Source of the DNA: Aphelidium insulamus
Lineage: Eukaryota; Aphelidiomycota; Aphelidea; Aphelidiaceae
DNA: 64,000 nt
NCBI GenBank assembly: GCA_036784855.1
Contig: JAZDSV010000002.1
Coordinates: 163,501 to 227,500 of the forward strand
Reading direction: 5' to 3'
This document shows positions 1-12,229 of this stretch, piece after piece (position 1 is the first letter of the stretch; each line of letters begins with the position of its first letter). Below the pieces are notes generated by a model. It was not told where the DNA came from. It was given only the letters and a program-made list of their open reading frames with translations, and made no database searches. The translations under genes and the position numbers were made by a program.

Positions 1-1130
1 GCATCCACGCTGTTATGGCGGTCGAGGAGCCTGATCGAGGAGCCGCCGATACCGTCGCTCACGTATGTCTCGCACTTGCTCTCTGTATCGCATCACTTAT
101 TTCATTCAGAGTCGCCAGAAGTCGACAATGATACCCCGTCCCCGGCTGGTCATGGCATCCACGTTGTTATGGCGGTCGAGGAGCCGATCGAGGAGCCGCC
201 GATGCCGTCGCTCACGTATGTCTCGCACTTGCCTCTCTGTATCGCATCACTTATTTCATTCAGAGTCGCCGAAGTCGACAAGTGATACCCCGTCCCCGGC
301 TAGTCATGGCATCCACGTTGTTATGGCGGTCGAGGAGCCGATCGAGGAGCCGCCGATGCCGTCGCTCACGTATGTCTCGCACTTGCTCTCTGTATCGCAT
401 CACTTATTTCATCCAGAGCTCGCCGAAGTCGACAATGATACCCTCGTCCCCGGCTAGTCATGGCATCCACGTTGTTATGGCGGTCGAGGAGCCGATCGAG
501 GAGCCGCCGATGCCGTCGCTCACGTATGTCTCGCACTTGCTCTCTGTATCGCATCGCTTATTTCATTTCGGATCTCCGAAGACGACAATGATACCCCGTC
601 CCCGGCTAGTCATGGCATCCACGTTGTTATGGCGGTCGAGGAGCCGATCGAGGAGCCGCCGATACCGTCGCTCAACGTGTGTCTCGCACTTGCTCTCTGT
701 ATCGCATCACTTATTTCATTCAGAGTCGCCGAAGTCGACAATGATACCCCGTCCCCGGCTAGTCATGGCATCCACGTTGTTATGGCGGTCGAGGAGCCGA
801 TCGAGGAGCCGCCGATACCGTCGCTCACGTATGTCTCGCACTTGCTCTCTGTATCGCATCACTTATTTCATTCAGAGTCGCCGAAGTCGACAATGATACC
901 CCGTCCCCGGCTAGTCATGGCATCCACGTTGTTATGGCGGTCGAGGAGCCGATCGAGGAGCCGCCGATGCCGTCGCTCACGTATGTCTCGCACTTGCTCT
1001 CTGTATCGCATCACTTATTTCATTCAGATTGGTAACCGGTGCCGGCGATACCCAGTCCCCGGCTAGTCATGACATAGAGACTGTTCCCGCCGAAGTGACC
1101 GACGCGCTACAGGTGGCGCCGCTCGCGTAC
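1..1130 (+). repeat. Tandem exon+intron units, 152-154 bp
   Basis: Donor-like GTATGT sites recur at 63, 216, 370, 524, 677 (GTGTGT), 829 and 981. The period is 152-154 bp: a 105-nt exon plus a 47-nt intron, with 1-2 nt indels in the first four complete units. Only the 677-829 and 829-981 units have the exact 152-bp length. The minus-strand paralogue has just one 105-nt repeat exon, so copy A has been expanded. Confidence 0.85.
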
Positions 1131-1970
1131 GTCTCTCACCTCATTTCTGTAGCACACCGCTTATTTGATACAGAGTGACAACCGTCGGCGATGATGCCGA
1201 GTCGCCGGCTATTCAATACATGGCGACTGTTCCCGCCGGCATTAGTGAAGAGCTGCAGGCGGAGATGCCTCCGTATGTCTTCAACTTGGTGTCGGTATCT
1301 CTTGCTTATTCTTACAGAGTTACTCCCGCCGATACACATACCGAGTCTCCGGTCATTCAAGACGTGGCTACTTCTGCGACCGAAGCTGCCGAGGAACCGC
1401 CGGCGGATCGCCTCATGTATGCCTCTCGCGTAGTGTCGCTGTATCCATCAACTAAAATGCCACAGAGAGCTTGCTGGCCAAGCTGATTTTGATTCCGGGT
1501 CGTTTGGCCCGGAACAGCGACTTGCGGCGGTTGGCCGCATGTGGGCCCAATTCGGGATCACTGATCCAGCAGCTGCCATGGACTTTGTGCCCGCGATAAC
1601 GCCCAATCTGCTTGCCGCACGCGCGGAATTACGGGCGAGGGCAGCCCGCTTCAATCCGCCACAGCCATTGCTGGCTTTTCAAATTGTCCGACGGGCATTG
1701 GCGCTGCCGTCTCGCGCGGCCAAGATGCAGAATTTGGAGGTTGAAAAACTAAAGAAGCACATCCGTGCCAATAGCCGCGGCATCGACCCAAAGCCAGGAC
1801 TGCTACCATGGGTACAAAGCAAGCTGGCACCCAAGAAGTACTGGGAGCGCCGCGTGCGCCAACTGACGGCTGAGCTGGCCGGGATTCAGGGCGCCCCAAT
1901 GGTGCAGGTCGACACCGTACGCGGCGAACTGGAGGCGGCCACCGCGAAGCTGTTCACGCTGACCGCGTAA
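1..1970 (+). CDS. Exon-array protein, MFC family (copy A, 5' end outside window)
   Basis: Function not recognised. The gene is a chain of small exons, each flanked by GT-AG introns of about 45-50 nt and all in phase 2. The first exons are 105 nt (35 residues, core VEVDNDTP..., EEPIEEPPMPSLT). The last three repeat exons, ending at about 1130, 1270 and 1420, are exactly 99 nt. A terminal exon (about 1470-1970) encodes IELAGQ..., WAQFGITDPAAAMDF and a conserved C-terminus, KKYWERRVRQLTAELAG...AKLFTLTA, ending in TAA. Reading through introns creates false RS-rich ORFs. Several upstream units carry 1-2 nt insertions that break frame, so this copy may be decaying or mis-assembled. Copy B on the minus strand (12638-14098) has an intact first exon and shows how the missing 5' end should look. 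Confidence 0.6.
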
Positions 1971-2130
1971 GCAATAAATCTTATCGTTCATCTGTGCGCT
2001 TTATGACACTGATATTGTTGTGCGGTGACACTGAAGTGTTCTCACTGTCGCACAAAAGTGCTGTACCCATTCTGAAAATGCATATTTAATATCAGACTTC
2101 GTCACTAGCACTGCTTGTGTATGTCTCTCA

Positions 2131-2724
2131 CTTGGTCCTTTATCACTTGACGTAATTGTGGTCGCCGACAAAGGTAATTCCGCGTCTGTCGACCAAGATG
2201 AGCAGCTAGGGCAGTTGGCCGCATGTGGGCCCGCTTCGGGTTCACAGACCCGGCGGCAGCAATGGACCAGTGCCCGCCGCTACGCCAAATTTGCTAGCCA
2301 CACGCGCGGAGTTACGGGCGAGGGTAGTCCGTTTCAACCCGCGACAGCCGATGTCGGCTTTTCATATTGTCCGACGGGCGTTAGCGCTGACGTATCGCGC
2401 TCAGGGCAGGAACACTGCATCGCCCAATAGCCAAGCTGGATGGAGTTCTCAAGATGTAACAGAGAAGACGCGGTCAAGATGAAGAATCGAGAGGTCGTAA
2501 AACTCAAGAAGCACATCCGAGCCAATATCTGCGGCATCGATAAAAAGCCAGGACTGCTACCATGGGTCCAAAGCAAGCTGGCACCCAAAAAGTACTGGGA
2601 GCGCCGCGTGCGCCAATTAACGGCTGAGCTGGCCGGGATTAAGGGCGCCCCAATGGTGCAGGTCGACACCGTACGCGGCGAACTGGAGGCGGCCTGCGCG
2701 AAGCTGTTCACGCTGACCGCGTAA
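2131..2724 (+). pseudogene. Decayed second copy of MFC-family terminal exons
   Basis: Homologous to the terminal exon of copy A, with ATPNLLATRAELRARVVRFNP then, in another frame, KLKKHIRANICGIDKKPGLL and the conserved ...YWERRVRQLTAELAG...AKLFTLTA end (TAA at 2722-2724). The two halves lie in different frames around 2440-2480. The 5' exon array is missing, replaced by a short leader also seen inverted at about 12230-12450. It retains an internal insert (..SSQ.VTEKT..) that copy B has and copy A lacks. Confidence 0.7.
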
Positions 2725-2813
2725 GCAATAAATCTGATCGCCGCTCATCTGTGCGCATTATGACACTGAGTTGCGGTGCGGTGACACTGAAGTGTTCTCA
2801 CAGTCGCTTGAAA

Positions 2814-3530
2814 GTGCTGTACCCATTCTAAAAATGCATATTTAATATCAGACTTCGTCACTAGCACTGCTTGTGTATGTCTCTCACTTGGTCCTTGTGC
2901 TGTACCCATCTAAAAATGCATATTTAATATCAGCAGCGCCTCGGCTCCGATTTACGTCCCTCACAATAAACGACTTCGCCAATAGTACCACTTGTGGATG
3001 TCTCTCACTTGGTCCTTTATAACTCGAACACAGACCCGGCAGCAGCAATGGACCCAGTGCCCGCCGTTACGCCAAATTGCTAGCCATACGGCGGAATATT
3101 GGGCGAGGGCAGCCCCTTTCAACCGCCACCGCCGGTATAGGCTTTTGAAGTTGTCCGACGAGCCCACGCGCTGCCATCTCTCGCTCAGGGTAGTAACACA
3201 GCATCGCGCCAGGTCGGCTCGGCCGCATTGGAGGAGGCAGGCTGTACGGCAACAGTGGCAATGGCTATTGGAGCATGCGGCAGCCGCCAAGCTAAAGAAA
3301 CACATTCGTGCCAACGTCCGCGCCACCATGTCAAACTGCAACTGGTTAAATGGCTGCGCGGTACGCTAGCGCCACAAACCTGGGCCTGCGCCAGTGGATG
3401 CAATGCAAATTGGCACAGCACGCGTACTGGTAGCGCTGGGTTCGCGAGTTGACGTCAGACCTGGCCACGTTGGACGATTTACCAGTGGTTCAAGTCAAAA
3501 TTGCAGTCTGCGAGCTGACTGCATAATCAA
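2814..3530 (+). pseudogene. Third, strongly degenerate MFC-family copy
   Basis: Contains recognisable DNA of the family (about 3030-3110 matches the 2250-2330 segment; AKLKKHIRANVRA is readable near 3280-3330) but no continuous frame. The leader segment with 'atgcatatttaatatcag' is present twice upstream (about 2834 and 2916), showing local duplication. Confidence 0.55.
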
Positions 3531-3706
3531 TACCCGCGAATAATATGACCCTATTTTGCGGTGTGGTAACTTGATTTCTGTCACATAAATAGAGCTGCCG
3601 CGCGGTTGTGCATGCTAGTCTGTTGTTGTGCTGGACGGGTGGCAAAGATTCAATGAATGGGAATGATATGTATTTTTGGCGGCAATATAACAACATCATG
3701 TGTTAT

Positions 3707-4383
3707 TTAATGCGCCGAGGAGTTGGCGCGCGAGTACCCTACGCCCAACTCCGGGTACTGGAATGGCACACGCGCCAAATCCACGCTAAGACGGTCCACA
3801 TCGAGCGGCATAGGCTGTCCGAGCCACATGGCGCGCTCAGTGTGATCAGCCACCTCGTGACGCGTCAATGGATGCACGAGAACCGTGAGCCCGGCGCGGT
3901 GCAGCGTGAACCACACCACCGCCTGACGCATACTCTCAGCGGGCACCCACACCTCGAACGAGCCAGAGAGATGCGGCCCGACCGGCTGACGGTTGAAATC
4001 GGGCACGGCAGACTCGTTGAGCGCGGGCAGCACGTCTGCGGTGACCCCATTAAACACGGCCAGGAACTCGCGACGCTGCACGGCATCCAACAGCTTTTGA
4101 CGCAGTGCATAGGCCGCCGCCTCACTGCGCGCATTGCGATGGAACCAGTACACTGCGTCAATGCGGTAAGTCAAGGTGGCAAGTAATAAGTATCGATACC
4201 ATGAAAGTGCCATTCACGGATGTCCGTGTCATCGTCAAGTGACGCGACATTAACATCGTCCACGTGGCGCATTGAAGCAGACTGCAGTGAATGCTGCTGA
4301 TGTTGCTGCTCCAGTGTCTGCGGGAAAGCGGCCACCACCGCCAGCGCCAAAGAAGCTACCAACAGTGCCGCGGTGAACTTCAT
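3707..4383 (-). CDS. Secreted DOPA 4,5-dioxygenase-like protein
   Basis: Two exons (4200-4383 and 3707-4152) joined across a 47-nt GT-AG intron give 209 residues. The N-terminus MKFTAALLVASLALAVVAAF is a clear signal peptide. The splice restores REWHFHVYWFH, matching the start of the DOPA_dioxygen family (extradiol cleavage of catechols such as L-DOPA, with His ligands for Fe). The conserved core follows: GPHLSGSFEVWV, GLTVLVHPLTRHEVADHTER and AMWLGQPMPLD. The family is known from fungi, plants and bacteria and is usually cytosolic at about 120-170 aa, so a signal peptide is unusual. The gene lies alone between the MFC pseudogenes and the helicase, transcribed away from the latter. The family assignment rests on motif recognition. 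Confidence 0.85.
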
Positions 4384-5320
4384 AATATTGTCGTTGTTGC
4401 CAGATGACTGCAAGACCAAAATCGCACGCTTTTTAATGCAAGATCGTACGATTCCCGTCCAATGATATGTGGGTGTCTGGCCATGATATATAAGGACACT
4501 CGATGGCTGTTTTATATTAAACATCATCAGTTTAGGGCTGATATGCATGTATGTATATGTATAGCTGTGTATATGGCCAATGGTATCTGCATGTACAAAA
4601 TATGTATGCGGAGATATAACATATGTGAAGGACTACATGGGGTGTGCACAGCCGGCTCTACACAAAGAACCACTACAACTCGTTACAGACACCCTATATG
4701 CAAAGCAACGCTAGCCGTAGTATACTACGGCTAGCGTTGTACCTATAGGTAATGGTTGTGAAACTGTAGGCAATGTCAATGAAGCCAGCACTTGTAAATG
4801 AATAATCAATTGACCAAGCCAGTCTATGAGTGTGTGTGTGTGTGTGTATTCTAGCTGTATGTGGCAATACAGAGACAGACGCGGCCCCCAGTCAGTCAAC
4901 TACATTGCACTATCGCTGGCCACGCTTGTCGCCGTAGTTGTGCAGTGTTACTGGGCGCGACAGTGCTTCGAGGTCGGCCTGTTGCCGGGAAACACACAGT
5001 CAGTGAGTACACGGGGCTGTAAGTTAGTCAGTTGGGCGGACATACCGGCGAGTACCCGGCAATGGCGGCCGCTGCTTGTTCATGGGCGCGTTGGCGGGCG
5101 TTGACGCGCTGTACTTGCCTGCTGGCTGATTCGGCGCGACGTTCCTCCGCCAGAATGTCTCTGTGTGGGGTGAGTGAGTGAGTGAGTGAGTGACTAGCGA
5201 GAGTGGACAGGCACACCAACCCGGCCATTCTGGCAAGTTGCTGGTTGCGCAGTTGGCGACGCGTTGGCTTCTGGCTGGCGTCCATTCGCGCGTGAACAGT
5301 TGCAGGCTGTGCACACATCC
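4384..5320. other. Intergenic: palindrome, (GT)n and GAGT repeats
   Basis: No supported gene. It contains a perfect 34-bp palindrome (4706-4739), a GT run at about 4829-4849 and a GAGT run at about 5171-5191. It should hold the promoters of both the dioxygenase (leftward) and the helicase (rightward). Confidence 0.6.
4706..4739. repeat. Perfect 34-bp palindrome
   Basis: The sequence from caacgctagccgtagta reads identically on the other strand with no spacer. It lies about 320 bp upstream of the dioxygenase start. It could form a hairpin or cruciform, bind a dimeric factor, or be the footprint of a palindromic element. A second perfect palindrome at 50412-50455 also has CAACGC...GCGTTG arms. 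Confidence 0.9.
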
Positions 5321-8300
5321 ATGGCAACGTCGACAGCGCGCGCCGCCGCCTCGGACACATTGCCGCCCGCTGCAGACCGCCGTGCATTTAGGCCCGCGCC
5401 GCCGCGCTGGTCTGACCTGTGTGCCGACCACTTGCCTGCTGGCGTGTCATTGCTGCAACACGGTGCTGCCGGGGATGCCTCCATCCCAGCAGTGCCGCCC
5501 TCGTTGTTGTCATACATGGCCTCGAGACATGCAAGTGCCGCCGCTCTAATTACCGGCACACTGCCCACCCGGCACAGCGTCCCCACCTCTGTCACTGCCT
5601 CTGCCACCTCTCTGACGGGCGTTGTGGATGGTGCTATGGCGACGACGGCGACACCGTTGCCGCCAGCAGCGCCTGAATCTGCAGCTACTAGTACTACTAG
5701 TACTACTACTACTACCTACAACTACGAGTGGCTGTGCACGCGGCTGGAGGATATATTCGGCGGGGACGAGCTGGCCGATAAGATATGCAGCATCCTGGCC
5801 GTGGAGCGCGCGGGCCGAGACGGCGGCGCCGCTGTCCAGCAAGAGCTGCTCGATCTTCTGGGCTTTGATCATATGGACCTGCTGGAGGTGTTGCTGACAC
5901 ACCGGCAGCAGTTTGCGGTGGTGCTGCCTGCCAGCCGTGTGGTTTCCGCCGCCGATACACCGTCAGGTGATGGCATATTCGCCGCCATGCCCCCACGGCT
6001 TCCACCGCGATCGCTGAATGCCCGCAGCAACATTGTGGCCACGACAGCTGCCAGTGCCCCGTACCGCCCCGGTTCTCAGGTGACCGTGGCCACTGCCGAG
6101 TCCAAGAGGCTGGCGAAGGAGCAGCGCAAATCTGAGCGCCGTGCCCTGAAGAAGGCCGTGACGGACGCTGACACCCAGCAAGAGCACTTAAACAGCATTG
6201 ACGTGGACTACATGCGATCCAGGCGCGAGCAAGAACTGTCGCAGCCCCATCCGCTCATTGGCGAGCAAAACATCCCACGAACGGCATCCACACGGCATCC
6301 GCGCTACCCGCACGTCTACTCGCGCCACGCTGAACGCGAGGAGATTGTGGGCGTGCGCGGCGCTGCCCAGAACGTGCTGCCGGCCGGCTCGCAGCGTCGT
6401 GACACGGCCGAGTTCGAAGAGATCACACTGCCCATCACGCCCAACGCCGACCCCATGCCCAGCGAGCGCATGGTGACAATCGCCGAGATGGACGAGTGGA
6501 TGCGGCCCGCGTTCCCCGGCTACACGGCCCTCAACCGCATCCAGTCCATTGTATACGAGACGGCCATGCGTACCAACGAGAACCTGCTCATTTGCGCGCC
6601 GTACGTGACACATATATACATGATATACTATCCTGGATTCTTTCTAATGGAATTCTCGCAGGACCGGCGCGGGAAAGACGGATATCGCAATGTTGAATAT
6701 TTTGTCCACGGTGCGACAGTGCGGATGTAAGAAGGACAAGTTGTTCTTTTATAGCATTGTTATACTAAAAACACACAGTTGACGCCGCAAGCAAGGAGCG
6801 CAAGGAGATGAAGATTGTTTACGTCGCGCCGATGAAGGCGCTTGCGGCTGAAGTAACGCGAAAATTCGCCTCACGCCTCAAGCCACTCGGCATCAATGTG
6901 CGCGAGCTGACCGGAGATACAAGTCTCACACGCGCCGAAATGGACAGCACCCAGATTCTGGTGGTCACGCCGGAAAAGTACGATGTCATCACGCGCAAGT
7001 CTGGACAATCGGAGACGGAGCTGGCCAACAAGATCCGGCTGCTCATCATTGATGAGGTGCACTTGCTGCACGATGACCGCGGCGCCGTGCTCGAGACAAT
7101 CATTGCGCGCACTTTGCGGCTGGTGGAGAGCACGCAGTCCATGATCCGTATCGTCGGCTTGAGTGCCACACTGCCAAACTACGTGGATGTGGCCGAGTTT
7201 CTGCGCGTGAACCCCGTGAAGGGACTGTTCTACTTTGACGACGGGTTTCGGCCCGTCCCGCTTGGTCAGTGCTTTGTCGGCATAAAGGGCAAGCGGGCTG
7301 CTGTAAAGGATCGCATGGACCGCGTGGCCTACGACAAAGTGGCGGACGTGCTCGAACAAGGCCGTCAGGCCATGATATTTGTGCACGCGCGCAAAGAGAC
7401 GGTCAAGAGCGCAACCGCTCTGCGCCAGCAAGCAATGCACGACGGTGCCACTGCTCTGTTTGAAGTGTCGGAGGAAATTCGCGGCACCACAAAGTACTCG
7501 CTTATGGCGGCCGAGTTTGCAAAGTCTCGCAATCAAGAAATGCGACAGCTATTCAACATGGGCATAGGCATTCATCATGCGGGAATGCTGCGCTCGGACC
7601 GCACACTCACCGAGCGTGCGTTTGAGCAGGGAATGCTGAAGGTTCTTTGTTGTACGGCGACGCTGGCATGGGGTGTTAATCTGCCCGCCTACGCCGTCAT
7701 CATCAAGGGCACGCAGGTGTATGACTCGACGCGCGGCGCCTTTGTCGATCTGTCAATACTGGACGTGCTGCAAATATTCGGGCGCGCCGGTCGGCCACAA
7801 TTTGAACCGCACGGCCTCGGATGTATATTGACAACCCACGACAAACTATCGCACTACCTTACGCGCATCTCAAGCCGCGTACCGATCGAGTCGCAGTTCT
7901 CCAAACATCTATTGGACAACTTGAATGCCGAAGTATCTTCGACGGGCACTGTCAGCAATCTGGATGAAGCCGTCCAATGGCTGGGATACACGTACTACTT
8001 TGTGCGGCTGCGCAAAAATCCGCAGGTGTACGGGCTGCAAACGTGGGACCCCATGTTGGATCCGCAGTTGGTGCAGCATCGCCGCGACTTGTGCATCATC
8101 GCCGCCAAGAGATTGATGCAGTACCAAATGATTGTATTTGACGAAAAGAGTGGGACATTGGGCGCCACTGACTTGGGACGCATTGCTGCAGTTAGTTGCA
8201 TTGATTCGTTTTGTCAATATCGTTCATTCTAATCGACGCCGCGCAGACATTCTACCTGCAGTCTGATACGGTAAATGTTTTTACGCAGTCGCTACACGCC

Positions 8301-11300
8301 AACTGCACACCGGCCGATCTGCTGGGTGTAATTAGTTGCAGTCACGAGTTTGACGGGTTAAAAGTGCGAGAAGAGGAGATTCCGGCTCTCAACTCGCTAA
8401 TCAATAACGGGTACATGGCCTGTCAGTCCAAGGTATTTTGCTGTACATAGTGAAGCTCAGGTTTCGTATTGTAATGTAACGCAGCACGGGCCAGACACTC
8501 CGAACGGCAAAGTGAATACGCTGATGCAGGCCTTCATATCTCGAGCTCCCATTGATGATTTTGGCCTTGCATCAGACACGGCGTACTTGGCGCAAAATGT
8601 CCCTCGCATTGTCCGCGCTCTGTTTGAAATAGCCGTAAAGAGGCGCTGGGGTCCGACGGCCAGTGCGGCGCTTGCACTATGCAAATCGGTTGAGCGTCAA
8701 TTATGGGAGTTCGAACATCCGCTCGCACAATTTAATGTGGCACGCTCGGCACCAGGCGATAAGAATGTCAGCAAACCCCAACGGCAGCTGATTTCACCAG
8801 AGGTCCTTCGCAAACTGAACGATTTAGATGCTTCAGTTAGCGACATTGAGGCATTGCGTGATTTAAGCGCGGATGATATTGGTGCACTGATTAGAAATCA
8901 GCGGGCCGGCAAAGATGTGTCACTGTGCGTTCGATGGTTTCCGCTGCTTTCGTTGAATACAAGATGTCTGCCCATCACAAGGACAGTCATGCGAATCGAA
9001 GTGGTAATTACGGCGGATTTTGACTGGTGTGACAGATTCCACGGGAATTCAGAGGCCTGGTGGATATTTATTGAAGATGATGAAACTACAGAATTGCTGG
9101 CATCGGAATTATTTACTCTTTCTAAAAAGCGAGCTCGTGATTCACAGAAGCTGTACTTTGTGGTGCCGGTGGGTGAACGGCTACCAACAGGAATGTGCGT
9201 GAAAGCGTCATCAGACCGCTGGCTCGGTGCAGATACATTAAGTCCCATATCATTTCGCCACATAATTTTGCCAGAGGCTGCGTCACCGCATACAGACTTG
9301 CTGGATCTACAGCCGTTGCCACTATCGGCGTTGCACGATACCGCATTGGAAGAACTGTACGCCTCCAAGTTCTCTCATTTCAACCCCATCCAGACGCAAG
9401 TATTTCATTCACTATACAACACTGATCAAAATGTGCTACTCGGCGCGCCTACCAGTTCCGGCAAAACTGTTTGTGCAGAATTGGCAATATTTAGAGCACA
9501 GCGGGCGCATCCTGGCACTGTTTGCGTATACATTGCGCCACTGAAGGCTCTGGTCCGAGAACGTATTGATGACTGGAAGAAGCGTCTGGGCGAGAAGCTG
9601 AATAAGAAAGTTGTGGAACTCACCGGCGATGTAACACCAGATATACAAACAATTCTCTCGAGCGATATCATTATCACAAGTAAGTCAAATGCCAACTTAT
9701 TAATTTTAATTTTCTGATCATGTAGCTCCTGAAAAGTGGGACGGTGTTTCTCGCCAATGGAAACAGCGCAAGTATATTCAGCGGGTCTCGCTCGTGATCA
9801 TGGACGAGATTCATCTGCTTGGTGGCGATCGAGGTCCGATTCTCGAGATAATAGTGTCGCGCCTGAACTACATTTCATTCCACACCGGCCGTCACGTCCG
9901 CGTGGTCGGACTTTCTACTGCGCTGGCCAATGCTCAAGACCTCGCCAGGTGGTTGAATGTTCATCCTTCAGCTGGCCTATTCAATTTCCGCCACTCTGTT
10001 CGCCCGGTGCCCTTGGAGATTTATATCGACGGGTTTTCTGGTCGGCATTACTGTCCAAGAATGGCCACGATGAACAAGCCGATTTTTCAGTCGATTCTTA
10101 CACACTCCCCGGACAAGCCAGTGATCGTATTTGTATCATCAAGGCGTCAGACTCGCCTTACTGCCAAAGACTTGATCTCACTATCGGCCACTAGGATGGA
10201 TAATCCAAAGCGATTTCTGCGTATGAGCGACCAGGAAATGGATAGCCTGTGCGAGCTGCGTATCAAAGATCCCGAGCTGAAACACGCACTCTCATTCGGC
10301 ATAGGACTTCACCATGCGGTACGTTACCTTATTTGGTCGATTTGCAATTTTTATCCTGTAGGGTCTCTCGACAGACGATCGTCGACTGGTAGAGGAGCTC
10401 TTCTTATCACAAAGGATTCAAATCTTGATTGCTACCAGCACTGTTGCGTGGGTAAGCACTCATCAGTGTTATGTGGTCTCAACTAACTAATTCAGGGCGT
10501 CAATTTTCCGGCTCACTTGGTAATAATCAAAGGCACAGAGTTTTTCGACGCCAAGCAACACAAATACGTCGACTTTCCCATCACGGACGTTCTGCAAATG
10601 ATGGGCCGTGCAGGGCGACCTCAGTTTGACACCACTGGGAAAGCACATGTGCTTGTTCACGATGTGAAAAAGTCATTCTACAAAAAGTTCCTGCACGAGC
10701 CGTTCCCCATCGAAAGTTCTCTTCATGATTGCGTTATCGACCACATCAATGCCGAAGTTGTTTCCGGAGTTGTGTCCGCGGTGGCCGACGCAAAAGAATA
10801 TCTCACTTGGACCTATTATTATCAACGTTTGCAACGAAATCCCACTTATTACGGCTTGATACCGGCATCTTTACAAAAGAACGCGGAAGAAGAAACTGAT
10901 GGACCTTCTTTTGAGAGTCAACTTCTCGGCTATGCGGAAGTAACGCCTGCTGATGTTGAGCAACATCTACAAAAGGTTGCTGCTGAATCGTTGAGTACGT
11001 TGTTGCAGCGAGGATGCCTCGTTGTAAATGCGGATCAATCGCCACAGATTCTACCTACTGTGCTTGGAGTAATAGCGTCGCACTACTACCTTTCAAGCGT
11101 CACGATGAAACTTTTCAACGAGAATGTTCGAGAAGACTGCACGTTTACGGAGTTGTTGTGGCTCGTGGCCCAATCCTTTGAATACTCGGAACATCCGGTG
11201 CGTCACAACGAAGAACTGCTAAACGCAGAATTGGCGTCACTTTTGAAGAGGGATTCAGAACGGAACCACCAGTTGCCAAGCGGCACAGAAAATTACGAGT

Positions 11301-12154
11301 CGCCACACGTAAAAGTTTTTCTGTTACTTCGAGCTCACATGGCCCGAATGAGTCTGCGACAATTCTCGGCTGATTACGCAACAGACACCAGATCCGTTCT
11401 TGATCAGGCAATACGCATTACGCAGGCTTTAATCGATGTTTGCGCCGATGTTCATGGCATCGTTACGGCAACGACTGAAGCAATCAGAATTCTGCAGTGC
11501 ATCAAGTCTGGTGCTCAGGAAACCGATGTCCCGGTGTTTGCCAACAGCGTTATTAAACATCGATGGATGCTCGCGCGCCTTCCAAAGATTTCAAGCAATA
11601 GTGGACTGCCTAGCCTCGACGTGGCACGTAAAATGTTCTCCAATGTGCTATCGCAATCGGAATTGAAGGATGGTCTTGGAGCGTTGGCCGACCTTCCGTT
11701 GATATATATTGAAAGTGCGACGCTAGAAGGTTCTGTCAAGGGCGACAGATCATTATTGTCAAACGGTGTCGCCGCCGAAACTGCCAGCGTGCTACTACTG
11801 GATGGGATCTGTACCATGAAGGTTGAATTTCAGGTAAAACGTTCGAATCGCAGTGGAAGGCAAGAATTCTCTGGTGACGAGCCGATCGCAAACTTGCCGC
11901 ACTTTCCCAAGCAGCAGCGAGAAGGATGGTTCCTTATTGTCGGGCACAAAAAGAGTAATCGAGTACTGTCGCTCCAGCGGCAAACATTCGCGTCTCGACA
12001 GCAGAGATTGCTTCAGTGCAAAGTTGACATGGACTCATGCAGGGATCTAGAGCCTGACGTAGAACACGAAATTGAATTGCTAGTGATGAGTGACTGTTAC
12101 TGCGGACTAGATAAAGCGATCTCGGTGAAGCTCAAGATTGAGAAAAAAATATAA
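5321..12154 (+). CDS. ASCC3: ASCC3/Slh1-type Ski2-like RNA helicase (two cassettes)
   Basis: Large dual-cassette Ski2-like helicase, about 2159 residues, close to usual ASCC3 length. Exons: 5321-6600, 6662-6726, 6779-8190, 8247-8432, 8485-9679, 9726-10318, 10362-10451, 10496-12154; all splices are GT-AG and keep frame. Cassette 1 has APTGAGKT (rebuilt across intron 1), [45 protein letters not shown] and FGRAGRPQF, then a Sec63-type domain. Cassette 2 has [46 protein letters not shown] and [10 protein letters not shown], then a second Sec63 domain. The N-terminus ([12 protein letters not shown]..., [18 protein letters not shown]) is ASCC3-like rather than Brr2-like. The role known for the family is splitting collided ribosomes and alkylation repair in the ASC-1 complex. 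An in-frame ATG at 5264 is an alternative start; 5321 has the better context (ccATGG). The first Sec63 domain appears to lack the usual SHYYI start (the splice gives AATFYLQ). Confidence 0.93.
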
Positions 12155-12229
12155 TAGCGACAGTTCTTTGCAGTTCGTAGGTTCTTTGCAGCTATCCTAT
12201 CTTGGCAATAATTTTTTCGATGAAGTGTT

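Noticed and set aside
282-896. Long ORF rich in SRSRSRSRR, resembling an SR splicing protein
   Set aside because: It is an alternative frame reading through the 47-nt introns of the exon array; the true exon frame encodes VEEPIEEPPMPSLT.
5189-5607. Overlapping ORFs on both strands around the helicase 5' end
   Set aside because: GC-rich Ala/Thr/Arg shadow frames of the helicase N-terminus.
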